From contig JBANDB010000003.1 of NCBI GenBank assembly GCA_037576215.1, positions 6,696,001 through 6,760,000 of the forward strand: a stretch of DNA of 64,000 bases, in the 5' to 3' direction. The translations under genes were made by a program, and so were the position numbers. How positions within the stretch are numbered: position 1 is the first letter of the stretch; the number at the start of each line of letters is the position of its first letter. The DNA is from Armillaria gallica (Eukaryota; Basidiomycota; Agaricomycetes; Agaricales; Physalacriaceae). The notes under the pieces are model-generated. The model made no database searches. It saw only the letters and a program-made list of their open reading frames with translations, and was not told the origin of the DNA. Shown in pieces: positions 1 to 10,471 of this stretch.

Positions 1-1367
1 TTGGAACTGTCACATATGAGGTGCTGCTCTGGAATGGGAGTACTGCGACCACGACTTGATGTTCAATGCCGTCACTAGGGATTGTAGATTTTCCTTCAAC
101 GGAGTACGAGATAGCGAATGGCGTCTCGGTGACCGACGTCGACACCTCTGCCTCAGACGTGGTTGATCCATCAGGGAGAACTATCTCCTCAAAGATCTCC
201 TCGGATTCGTGGGAAGGCAGCTGTACGGCCTCAACTTGGGGTTGAGGTGGTTGCGTACCTAGACCCGTCCCGCCGAATAGAGATGTGCTCCCTGCGGTCG
301 CTTGGCCAAATCCTCCCCCAAAAACAGGGGCGAGTGATGATGCTTGATATTGCTGCTGCGGCATCTGGACAAAGGACCCAAGAGTTGGCTTTTTGTTCAA
401 CGACGAAGAGCCATTGTTGGGGTTGTTGGAGTTGAACGCGGCTGATCGCCACGTAGGCTGCGGTCTGATCTTAATCTGCTGAAGTTTTGGAATCATCTTC
501 CTCGACAAGTCATTGGAAGAGGTATTGAGAGTGATTGCAGCGTCCTTCCAATCCTCGCCAGTGCTCTGAGTGATGCGAGCCCGGTAATGGAGGTAAACCT
601 TAGCTGAAGGCTTTCCGTTCTCGGTGGTAGCATGCAACTCATATGTTGGCACCCACGACGTATGATCGACAACTGAAAATCAACATTAACGAATTGTGAC
701 AGAAGTAAAGAAATTTTACGCACTATAGGTAATTTGCATTTGAATAGACTCTGGTGCAATCGCTCCGACGACGACGTGTATTTCGCCAGTCAAAGTACCT
801 TTCCTCAGCGAAGACTTGTCTGCCTCGATCTCAAGTGACCTGTCAATCTCAATAATCTTCTCATCAATTGAACTAACAGCCTCAGTGTTTTTACGACCCT
901 GCTCAACAAAGCTCTGGAGGAACTGAGCCATTTGAACAGGAGCGACGAACTCGCCAGTGATGGATTTGGCGTACTGCACAAGGATCTCAGCCTCATGCTC
1001 GCGTACTTCTTTCTCACTTTCGAGGACAGATTTCTTGGCCTTCAAGATGCGGATGGTCTCAGCAAGGCTGTCTGGTGCGTATGCCGTGGATTTACTGCTG
1101 CCAAATTTACAGACAACGTCAAATAAGCGGGCATCTCCTAGTCCAGATACCCTCACGGAGTGCGTGTCAATGGTACTAGGAAGTCCTCTAATTTCGACGG
1201 TGTTCTGTCCAACCTGTGGGAAACATGAAATTAGTCTATGTCCAGCAACGCTTTGGTGCTCTTACCTTCAGCTCCAGCGGGAAAGTGCGAACCACTTCCG
1301 CCTTGGAAGACTTGTAGATAGTAGCAGATTTGACAGGGAAGTCGGAGGCGAGAATTCGAATTGACAT
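1..1367 (-). CDS. DUF4139/DUF4140 (mucoidy inhibitor A-like) protein, 3' part beyond window
   Basis: Conserved fungal protein of unknown biochemical role. I read three exons on the minus strand: 1367-1266, 1213-724 and 672-1 (continuing off the window), with GT-AG introns of 52 and 51 nt that keep the frame. The start is the ATG at 1367, giving MSIRILASDFPVKSATIYKS, a normal DUF4140 N-terminus. GQNTVEIRGLPSTIDTHSVRV follows the first intron within its opening residues. Exon 2 carries a charged coiled-coil-like stretch (LKAKKSVLESEKEVREHEAE), as the family has between its two domains. Exon 3 opens the DUF4139 domain (TSWVPTYELHATTENGKPSA), then a low-complexity Gly/Gln/Ser linker with FGGGFGQAT, then ISYSVEGKSTIPSDGIEHQV. 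No transmembrane segment is visible. The family assignment is firm; the function is unknown. Confidence 0.85.
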
Positions 1368-1774
1368 CGTGGTGAAGAATAAAGGAGAGATCTTGACAAT
1401 GATACAGCTACTTATTTCTATACGGAGCCGAAGTGGCTGTGACTCGAATCCGTTACCGACGATGTACAGTCTGGTCTTTCTGAGTTTAAATTTGGCAGGC
1501 ACCACAGTTTTTCCCCCAAAAGGTTATGATCGGCTTATGCGCAAAGTCGACGTAGTATTTACATGCTGGGGCATCTTTATCTGCTGGAATGATGAATAGA
1601 AACGTTGAAATTTGCTATCGCAACTTTTTTTCACGACATCTCTCTGCATGGTGAGAAATAACCGTGAAGGCACCCAAGACTCTGAAATAAATAAATATAT
1701 CATGAATTGGGCCGATTTGAGGCAAAAAAAAATATAGAATTAGTAGTAATTGGTTGTGCTCAACATTATTTCCG
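1368..1774. other. Intergenic: shared divergent upstream region
   Basis: About 1 kb separates the DUF4139 start (1367, minus) from the POP5 start (2402, plus), and the MITE sits in the middle of it. This part holds short A/T-rich runs (around 1620-1640 and 1690-1740) and no ORF with recognisable content. I cannot point to a specific promoter element. Confidence 0.5.
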
Positions 1775-1783
1775 GGTCCTTAT
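1775..1783. repeat. Target-site duplication, left copy (GGTCCTTAT)
   Basis: This 9-bp sequence is repeated exactly at 2229-2237 on the other side of the MITE. The perfect match suggests a fairly recent insertion. Confidence 0.88.
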
Positions 1784-2228
1784 TGGTCTCGTCCCCATCC
1801 GTTTCGGTGAGATTTCGCTGCGCGGGAGGATCGGACCGTGCCACGTGAGCGGAGTGTGAAAACAGCGGACAAGAATCTCACCGAAACGTCTGGGGCATTT
1901 GGGTCGTGATTTCACCCCTCCTGCTTATATCAGTCCCCTCCCCCACACCGTGTTCACTTTTTAGATGCATATTGAGGGTGATGTTCCAGCAAAAAAAAAT
2001 TGCTACTTGTGAAATAATGAAATACTACGGTAACTACACCACTACAACAACCGACAGCTCTGAAGGGGAGGCAGAAAGTTGAGTGACCTGAATGGAGGGG
2101 TGAAATCGACCAAATGCCCCAGACGTTTCGGTGAGATTCTTGTCCGCTGTTTTCACACTCCGCTCACGTGGCACGGTCCGATCCTCCCGCGCAGCGAAAT
2201 CTCACTGAAACGGATGGGGACGAGACTA
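1784..2228. mobile_element. 445-bp non-autonomous Mutator-like MITE with long TIRs and 9-bp TSD
   Basis: The two ends are near-perfect inverted repeats: 1784-1922 pairs with 2094-2228. The first ~115 bp differ only at a few positions, and there are small indels near the inner ends. Outer termini read T(G/A)GTCTCGTCCCCATCCG. The element is flanked by a perfect direct repeat GGTCCTTAT at 1775-1783 and 2229-2237, the expected 9-bp target-site duplication. Long TIRs plus a 9-bp duplication are the hallmark of Mutator-like elements; hAT elements make 8 bp. The ~170-bp core has no coding capacity. Each arm also has its own inner inverted repeat (TTTCGGTGAGATT against AATCTCACCGAAA). The superfamily call rests on structure alone. 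Confidence 0.9.
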
Positions 2229-2237
2229 GGTCCTTAT
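2229..2237. repeat. Target-site duplication, right copy (GGTCCTTAT)
   Basis: Exact copy of 1775-1783, directly abutting the right terminus of the element. Confidence 0.88.
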
Positions 2238-2401
2238 ACGCTCTGAGACGAGCCTGAAGAGAGTCCGACGCTGTGTACTCGCCACGCGAGCGGCGAATCA
2301 TAACCTTTTTGGGCGACATCTGTATTGGCGCCTACCAAATTCAAACTCAGAAAGCCAGGACCTTGCAGAACTATCCAATCGGCACTCTCTCACTCTTGAC
2401 C

Positions 2402-3073
2402 ATGGTTCGGTTCAAGGCCAGTGGTTTTCATGAAAATATAGCTTAAAAGACACTGAATTCATCAACAGAATCGATGGCTTCTGGTAGAGCTTATTCCAGT
2501 AGGCGAGCAGCAAAGGGCGCCTGCTCGGCTTGATGCTAAGCAAATCTGGGCTGCTTTGAAGGAAAGTATTCAAGTTCATTTCGGCGACGTAGGGTGGGGT
2601 AGCGTTTCACACTCTTTGACTGGTGTGTTTCCTTTCACAAAATCGTTACAGAGATGCTGAGAATCGTTTTAGTAAAGTATTTCTCTCCAACAACGAATAT
2701 ATGTATTATCCGTGTCGCGAGGGACCATCACCGTGTTGTTCGAGGAGGGATTACGTTGTTGGATTCGATAGATGGAAATCGTATTGTTCCATTTGTTATA
2801 GATATGTCTGGTCCGTATGCGAATCAGGTTGCTGGTACACGTCTGACAGACTCTTCTTTGACAGGAACAATCAAGCATGCTCAATTATCCACCATTGAAC
2901 ACAATCGTAAAGTGATCGCTCAATATCGAGCCCGATTGCAGACTTCAGGTACAATCTATTCGGGTGCTGCTGCTGAAGCCCACTCACTGTTTTACAAAAT
3001 AGGTTCTTATCAGGATTCCTATGACGAATATTTGGACACTAGTACTAAAGAAATTGAATCTTTACACGATTAA
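2402..3073 (+). CDS. POP5: Ribonuclease P/MRP protein subunit POP5
   Basis: Small protein of the RNase P and RNase MRP ribonucleoprotein complexes, needed for pre-tRNA 5' processing and pre-rRNA processing in nucleus and nucleolus. The model is join(2402-2416, 2469-2622, 2652-2810, 2865-3073), 178 aa, close to the family size. The start MVRFK followed by NRWLLVELIP is the conserved POP5 N-terminus. VKYFSPTTNICIIRVARDHH and SGTIKHAQLSTIEHNRKVIA match the core of the family, and the C-terminus is acidic. The last two introns are canonical. The first must leave after AAG at 2416 to keep phase, which uses a GC donor (GCCAGT) with an AG acceptor at 2467-2468. It is transcribed away from the DUF4139 gene, with the MITE in the shared promoter region. 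Confidence 0.88.
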
Positions 3074-3777
3074 CCCATTTCCTCTATGAAATTACCCTCA
3101 TTCCCCCACCTACTCAAGTACCCAATCCCGTGGAAGAGATCACTTTCTGACATTATCCCTGCAACATCTTATCTGTCTTGACATTCGCTGCACCTGCCGC
3201 TGGCTGACGTCCCCTGATATTCCAGCGGGCTTACGTATCAACTTCACTGTGATTCTAGAACTGGATAGCGATGCTGTCATAAAGAAACCTCAGTGTATAC
3301 ATCGATGATGCTTTGTACATCAAGAGGAGAATTGTTTCCTCCGGACAACAGTTTCGCGGACTTTTGCAGGGGAAACTACTTAGTTTCGCCGTCCAATCGT
3401 GTAGGCAGGGTATCCGGCCGCTTAATGCCGGAGACCGTCGCGCGAAGGACTGGCACGGAGAATATCCGCGGTTTGGCCGCGGCACGATGGCCACAGGCAC
3501 CTCCTTCTTTCTTAGCGCTGCTATTTTCATCCATACCTGCGCATTGGCGATATCTTTAAAACGTCTACCTGTCATTGGCTCAATGACTTGTTGACGCTGT
3601 GAAAGACACATTGAGCAAACCAACGAAACGCCGATCTCAGTCACCCTATCTTACGCCTTAGATAGGGATACCTTGTCTTATCTACCGGCAAAGCCAATAG
3701 GATCCTTAGCACTACCCATGGCATCTATATAGATAGCGTTTCCGATGCTTCTTCCGAGGGGCCCCACCTTCTATGCA
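3074..3777. other. Intergenic, no gene recognised
   Basis: Short ORFs on both strands (for example 3255-3644 minus) show no recognisable motif or splice-supported extension. The last ~100 bases probably hold the promoter and 5' UTR of the dioxygenase gene. Confidence 0.5.
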
Positions 3778-5108
3778 ATGTCTGACCAACCTGTCATCGA
3801 CTCGCCATCCAGTGCAGAACGCGCGGGAGGGAAATACTCCAAGGATAGCCTACGGCGAGCAATCGAAGGCTTGAACCGCGATGGTGTGATCTATTTAGAT
3901 AATATCGGTGGGTTGTTTTGCCGAAGGAAGATCATATTCTGAAGCTTATTCGTCATAGTTGATCCCGCACATATTGAGAAGCTTCGACTTGCGATGCTGG
4001 ACGAAGCAAAGATTCTGAAGGCCAACAAGGGCAACGATGTGTCCCAGTACAATCAAGGCGTCACCAGTACGTAATGATTTTGGGCTTGTTGTGCACTTAG
4101 TGATTTGAGTCATCGTCATCAAGCGAACTTCATTCAGTCTCCTCCGCTTACCAACCAATCACTTTTCTTCGAGGACATATACGCCAATCCTTTCGTTCGC
4201 CAGGTCGTTTCATATTACTTGGGTAAGTCTACTGCACTGGTTCCTATTGGTTGATCAATTTTCTCACTGGACCTTTCATAGGATGATGATAATGATCTGG
4301 ATTGGTGACCCACAACACGCCTCGTGATGGGCGAAGACGCGGGGGTATAGTACTCTGCAGCTATGTACGTCTATACCGCTACTCGTTGTGATGCTCGTTG
4401 ACTGTTCTACTCTATGGATTGGGACCTTTTCCCTCTTGGACCTTCGTAGCCGGCAACAACGCCAACAAACAGACCACGGATCGTCAAGCCGTGCACAAAG
4501 ACAGCTCATTCATCCATCCACTTGCTCCCTCAATCATCATTGCTAACTTTCCTCTCTGCGAATTCTCGTCGGAGAATGGATCTACGGAAATGTGGCTTGG
4601 CTCCCATGCTACTACTGATCCGGATGACCAGATGTGGCCTGCGCAGTACCCGACATCACAGGCCCCACTATGCTTCATCCGTCCTGAGCTTGTCGAGGAG
4701 CGTGGGAAAGTCCGCCCGCCCATCCAGGTTGCATGCAAGCCGGGGGGCGTAATGTTGCGCGATCAGCGTGTCTGGCATGCGGGTATGCCCAACGCCAGTA
4801 ACGAGGATAGGATAATGTTGGCTATGATGTTCATGGCGGCTTGGTTCCCTAACGATCGCGAATTCAAGGTATAGTGTGCTCTTCGTGTCGCTTTTTGGTA
4901 AGAGACTGAGCATCAATAATAGCTTCCGTACTTTGCGAAGGAGATTCTCGAGTCTAAGCCTTTGGCCGTGAACGTTCAGGCTGAATATGTCAGCGAAGCC
5001 GAGTGTGAAGAGAGCTTGCATCAATGGGGCAGTGGTATCCAGCCGTCAGACCCTAACTACCAAAGTCTTTGGGAAGTCGCTCAGCTGAAGAACAACTTGA
5101 AGGTGTGA
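3778..5108 (+). CDS. Phytanoyl-CoA dioxygenase (PhyH) family protein, probable splice defect
   Basis: Fe(II)/2-oxoglutarate-dependent oxygenase of the PhyH fold; substrate unknown. Exons: 3778-3907, 3959-4066, 4124-4222, about 4423-4868 and 4923-5108, about 322 aa. The start MSDQPVIDSPSSAERAGGKY was preferred over an in-frame upstream ATG at 3745. Family landmarks are NFIQSPPLTNQSLFFEDIYA, then the Fe-binding H-x-D in RQAVHKDSSFIHP, ENGSTEMWLGSH, and the distal His in VWHAGMPNASNEDRIMLAM. Exon 4 should begin with GPFPSWTFVAGNN right after the exon-3 codon split at 4222. However, there is no AG in that frame between the upstream stop at 4389-4391 and 4422. The intron is also long (about 200 nt). 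Either an unusual acceptor is used or the gene is broken. All other junctions are canonical. Confidence 0.75.
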
Positions 5109-7976
5109 CTAGAACATGCATGTTAAAATGCAGCCCCTGCGCATATGATAAAGTTTCTCATCACTAGTTTGTGATCAACCGAGTTTTGATGCAAGGACCT
5201 TCACCGATGGCGTCCCGCCATTCTGGATCAAGAGGCTGACTGAAAGAGTGCACTGCGCTTCAGTAATAGCACTCCGATGCTCGCGCAGAGCCAATGTAGT
5301 GGATGCGACAGCGCAGCTTGGGGACCTATCTTTATGTAAGGACTAAATTTTGTGGCGATTGTCAACGCTGGCGATCTCGTGGTACGAGCCGAAGGAATGA
5401 TGCTGCTCTGGCCTTCGTGTATTTCCATCCAAGCACCACCTCCATATTCAGCTGACGACCGGGGAGTATGATGGAGGCTAATGACTTGTACAATCGTATC
5501 CATCGGGTAAAGATGAAAGATGTGTTTCAAGATTGGGCGTCTAGTTAGTGATTTATGCCGTCACTCGTTCACATACGTTCATATCTGATCGCTATTCAAG
5601 CCTTTCATTATTGGTCCAGGTCAGGTGGGAGAGTGGAAATTGCCTAGAGAGTCGCTAGGCCCAAAGAACTGGACGTACGTGGTTCGCGGAACAGATGTTC
5701 TTCGGAGAGTAGCGAGCATTGGGCGCATTGTACCGAAGTTACCGCCCGGCATGCAGATACCAGCTAGGGACAGTTAATGAATCCAAGTGCGAACCATTCT
5801 TCCTGCGATTTCCTTCCAATGTTGTCCCTATTCCCTAAATTCAATTCAGCATCTGCCATCAGCGATTCCACGCATATTTGGTGCCTAGAGGCCCCAGGCA
5901 AGTCGGTCTGTACAAAGGCAGCATCTACATCTGGCAGCATTGACTATGGTCTTGACTATTCGTCAATACCTTCGACACTACTCGCTATGATCAAAGGGTC
6001 CTGTTATCCGTCCACAGAGATGAATTGAGTCGTCGAAATAAGGTTATCGTTCCTGACTAAGGGGAACATGAAGCCTTCTTCGAGTGGCAATCACCTTGGA
6101 GTTGTACCATGTTTTTTTTCCAAGTCCGCCATTACACAGGAAGGTTCCGACGGAAGGCTATGAGTTCGTTGTATCCACCAGCTTCAAAGCAAGGGATGTG
6201 GTGAAGGCCGTGAGCCTGAGGATCCCCACGGTTTCCTTGCATGTGAACTAATTATGAATGATTTCTTCTATAGGTTGGCCAGGCTACCGGATATTTATAA
6301 GAGCAAACCGGATGGAAGCACTGGGAATGTCTCCCCCGAATTACATTGGGATATTGAGAGAGGATAACATGGGACAATTATTACTAACATTCTTGGTTTC
6401 CGTATCAACTCATCTTTTGTTTATTTATGAGTTTCCTTCAAGTTCGAGTACTGACTACCAATTTTACTAGCAGAAGCATCAAATGACCGTCACCGTGAAC
6501 TTACATCCCGGGAGAACCACTCGTCTATGATGCTGACAACCACCTGTTCGGTCTGCTGGACACTGCATGCTCACTTCATTCGTTGTCGGATCATTAGTAA
6601 ATACGACCTCAGCAGGCAGGTGACAAAATATACGGATCGGCGGCGTAAGGTGACGGCGAACTAGTACAGCTTGGTATCTTGCCAAGTGCCACGAAGTCTA
6701 CATTTGGCGCGCAAAACGTGGAAGATTTACCATCAGAATATAAAGAGCCTGACCTTCTAGTGATATTTCTAGTTGACGTGATAGGAATATGTCCGAAAGA
6801 TAGCGGAGCACAATGAGGGATCAAGTTCAAGTCATTTTAAGGCCAAGATACTTATCTGGGATGCCACTTAGAGTCGGCCCTTAGTTTGTCCTACGGGAAC
6901 TAGACATTCCAGTTTTTATACTGGATACTATGGCATTCAGTAAGCTCTTGGAACCGTCTCTGCGCTTACTGAGCGATCTTTAAGAAACCGAAGGGGGATC
7001 GGATCTCGGACCGACCACAGTCACGCGACCGTGACCGCTAAGGTAACGTTGGTTGACAATGAAAGCCCGGGCTGTCGCGATCTAAACGCCACCACTAGGT
7101 GACCTGGTCTGTCACTGACTCTGGTCCTCTGGTAGCAATTTCCCGGAACAACTCAAGGCAAATAACATCTTTAACTACAATCTACCATCACGGGTGAATG
7201 CTCTGCTCAGGTTACTGGTTGACTCGGTCATACTTATAAAAAGATGACCAAAAGCCAGGACTTCGTCGTCAAAAATCCGTGACTTCTTGATACGACACAA
7301 ACGAACATCCACATGGTGTGTACTATGTCCGCTTGTACAGACAAGGACGAGGAAATGAATGCTTTTCTTCGCGTAATCTCAGGCTGGGTCATGCCAAGCG
7401 TCCTTGGAAATATGTTTTACTTGCCATGTCGTAGTGACACATCTAGCAAGGTCTTTATATGCATATCTTTCCTTGAGATAGGCATAATGATGCTCTATAA
7501 GGCACGCCAGAGCACTGGCCCCAGGACACAGAATCACCCATCCACACTAAGTTCGTATTTCTACCATGTCAACGTCCGTTATCTGATGCTCTATGGTATC
7601 CACAATCTTCTTCTACTATTTTAATGATGACGATCGTCTCATTTCAAGCACCGACCGAAGACCTAAGCGGGTCCCCCACGGATCACTGTGGTTGGAGTAA
7701 TATGAATGGTCTCCGAGATCTACTCCCACGAACTGGAGTTTGCGCGATTTTGCGTAGATAACAGGTCCTCGAAATATGGAAATTAAGAGTTGACGTCCAT
7801 GGATCCGTGCTGGACTTGGGTCCCGGGATCCCTGCCGGACATGCTAAAGAGCGACGGCCATACAATAGCACCATATTGTGTGGGTGCCGGAACAACTGCG
7901 TTCCTTTACGTTGCACAATCGTGGCCTCGCACTTATATTCTGGTGTCCATCTCCAAGCTTCCAAACTTCCATCAAC
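5109..7976. other. Gene-poor region with relic coding fragments
   Basis: 2.9 kb without an intact gene. Short plus-strand stretches look protein-like but are broken by stops and frame changes, for example TDGVPPFWIKRLTERVHCA near 5205-5260, EHEAFFEWQSPW near 6066-6100 and RLARLPDIYKSKPDGSTGN near 6285-6330. They suggest one or more decayed genes, but I cannot name a family. The open frames at 5777-6028 and 7313-7624 have no recognisable domain. Confidence 0.4.
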
Positions 7977-9269
7977 ATGCCTATTCATTCGATCTCGAGA
8001 GAAATAGTCGATACCATTCTCTCAGGACTCGACTCGAACATAGATCACGATTCCATCCGCGCACTTTCACGAGTTTCTAGATCCTTTCGCCCTCATTGCC
8101 TCAGAATTCTCTTTTCCCTACTTTCTTTTCATCCCCCGGGCTCACCTCATGTTCCGACTACATGTAGGGCCTTCTACAATCTCGTTCGATCGACGCCTCA
8201 TATTCCACCACTCGTACAAACACTCAATATACGCGAGGGTGCCAGGGATCACTTGTGGATCCCCACGGAGCCGACATTTCCAGATGTGATGCGAGCCCTT
8301 GTTAATGTCACGGCCATTAGCATGGTTTTTGTCATATTTTCATCTCTTCCGGTGGCCAGTCGCTCAGCCATTACGAACCATAGGTTTATCAGAATTCATT
8401 TGGATTCTGTACACTTTAGGTCTGATGATGAGTTTCGGGCGCTGCTGAGGTATTCGTCAGGTTCGCTGGAAATCTTAGATCTAGGGAACATTACCTTCGA
8501 ATTCGGTACACAGTCACCCGACGGGTTGATGAGGGGTCAGCCTGCTGAAGAGTGTCGCTTGACCATGCTGATGCTTGACGTACAGTCTGAAGGCGACGCT
8601 GCGGTGCTGAATATATTATTTGGCCCTCGTCCGCCCATTAGGATGAATATGGTCGAGAGACTGTGGCTTACTGAAGTCTGCGTCTCTTCGGATGCAGTGG
8701 TAGAGGGGCTGGACAATCTATGGAGCTCGTTGGTCGTATCCGACGGCGGTATGCTTGGAGCGATTTCAGTCGGGGATTGCCATGGTCTGGGTAGGCTGTT
8801 TTTCTGCTAGCATTGCAAATATTTTACTGACGTCGTTACAGAGGAATCCTTGAGAGCCGTGACTCTCAATGGCGTATCGGAGATATCGTTCCTTGTGACT
8901 ACCTCGGGATCTGGTAGATTTTCGTCATCGCTACAATGGTGGTCCAACAATTTCAAGCGTGCTGCTGTAGCCGCAGAATGCTGGGAGCCAGATGGGATTT
9001 TCATCACCCTTCGGTTAGAGACGGGTTCTAGCGTTCCATTAGCCTTGTTGTTCGACAGCGAGTCTATTGACGCATGGGCACGCATTGACACATCTCTTTG
9101 CGGAGTCAACTTGATTGCCACTCCTGCCGTAGAAGTCAGGATCATCCTTGATGCGGACCATGATAGTATGTCAGACTTTCTCTTTATGCAGTCTTGGGTA
9201 CGAAGACAGCTGCCGATGTTGCACCATGGCCGGTTTTTGGGGGTCCGGCGGGCCTCAGGCGATTCATGA
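7977..9269 (+). CDS. F-box domain-containing protein
   Basis: Two exons, 7977-8790 and 8842-9269, joined by a 51-nt GT-AG intron (GTAGGC...TTACAG), giving 413 aa. The N-terminus MPIHSISREIVDTILSGLDS, followed by LSRVSRSFRPHCLRILFSLL, has the layout of the short F-box of agaricomycete proteins (P-x-E-I/L-x-x-I, then V-x-R/K-x-F/W). The rest is a degenerate LRR-like tail with repeated L/I-spaced segments such as SLEILDLGNITFEFG. By family, such proteins are substrate adaptors of SCF ubiquitin ligases. Agaricomycete genomes carry hundreds, most without known targets. The ATG at 7977 was chosen because the F-box starts immediately after it, although the frame is open further upstream. Confidence 0.72.
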
Positions 9270-10471
9270 TACGGATACAGTGTTCGATACATATAGCGAT
9301 GCTCCATAGTACGGACCGGCTTCATACGTACTTTTCCAGCTTATCGCATGCACTACTTTTAGACACTACCGGGACCGTGAAAAGGTCCAATCAATTGAAA
9401 TCTCTTTGAGTATTGGCGAACGAGATAGATCATTGCCATCTTGAAAGGACCTAGAAACTTGCGGGCGGAAGTTCATTGTTCGACTCAGAAGCTTGCTAGC
9501 CTTCGTTGGTGATGCGCTAATGAGTGCCAGTGGCAATTTCATTGCAGAGCCACTCCCGGAAGTATAACGTCTTCACTTTTAGCTCAGGTTAGGCATTGGC
9601 TTCGGCTTGGTACCCTCATAGAGTTCCCACGTCCAGTAATCACCCGTAAAATTGAGGTAATGCGCCAAAAGCTCGGTTAGGCGAGGAGCGGAGTTCTCGG
9701 GCCGGTATTCAAATTGATTAGATAATTTGATTATATAGCCGTTGTAAATTATTTCTCTAAAATAACTCGTGGTACTCTCTTTCTAATATTCTTCCACGAC
9801 CACCGTATATCCCTTTAGGCCGACGGGTACGTTCGGGAAATATCTCTGTTTTATTGCTTGTTATTCGTGCGATTCATTTGCTACTTCAACAGGTCTTGCA
9901 AGAGGGAAGGCGACGACAATCGTTTTCGCGACCTTTTGGAAACATATTCAAGCTTCGTTAAGCGCGTAGAGGTGGGCGTCTAGAGCTTCCGTGCTGCGTG
10001 TCCTTTATTTGACGCTGGATAGGCGCTGTGCCGAGAAGCCTGTGACCGATTCTTCGAAACGAACGGCGTTTACCACCTTTTGGGAACAATTTTATCTGTC
10101 TTCTGCTGTGGAATCAACAGCAGAGTGACCAGATAGCTTTGAACCCCGTTTTTCAGATATTTGCCACGGTAACGTACGGCGGTGCGTGTCTCCTGATCCC
10201 GTGCTGAAGGCAGTACTAAGCGCTTGATAGACAAACATAGGATCCATCTCGTTGGCCCGTTGTCATCCGTCCCCTTGTGCCCCAATACCTGACGCAGTAG
10301 AGCTTATTCTACATTTCCACTTGACTCGTTAGAATTTGACCCTGATACTGGACCTGGAGCAATATTGCAGGTGCGTCACCTCACACATTGCCGTCGGGCG
10401 GTATCTCAAAAAACTCAGACGATTACTAGGACATCTTTCATCCTCGAAGTTCAACTTTACTGCTCAGCAAC
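9270..10471. other. Intergenic, nothing recognised
   Basis: 1.2 kb without a supported gene. The small ORFs at 10070-10285 (minus) and 10336-10599 (plus) lack motifs, and the latter overlaps the start of the TPR gene in another frame. The bases just before 10472 probably include its promoter. Confidence 0.5.
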
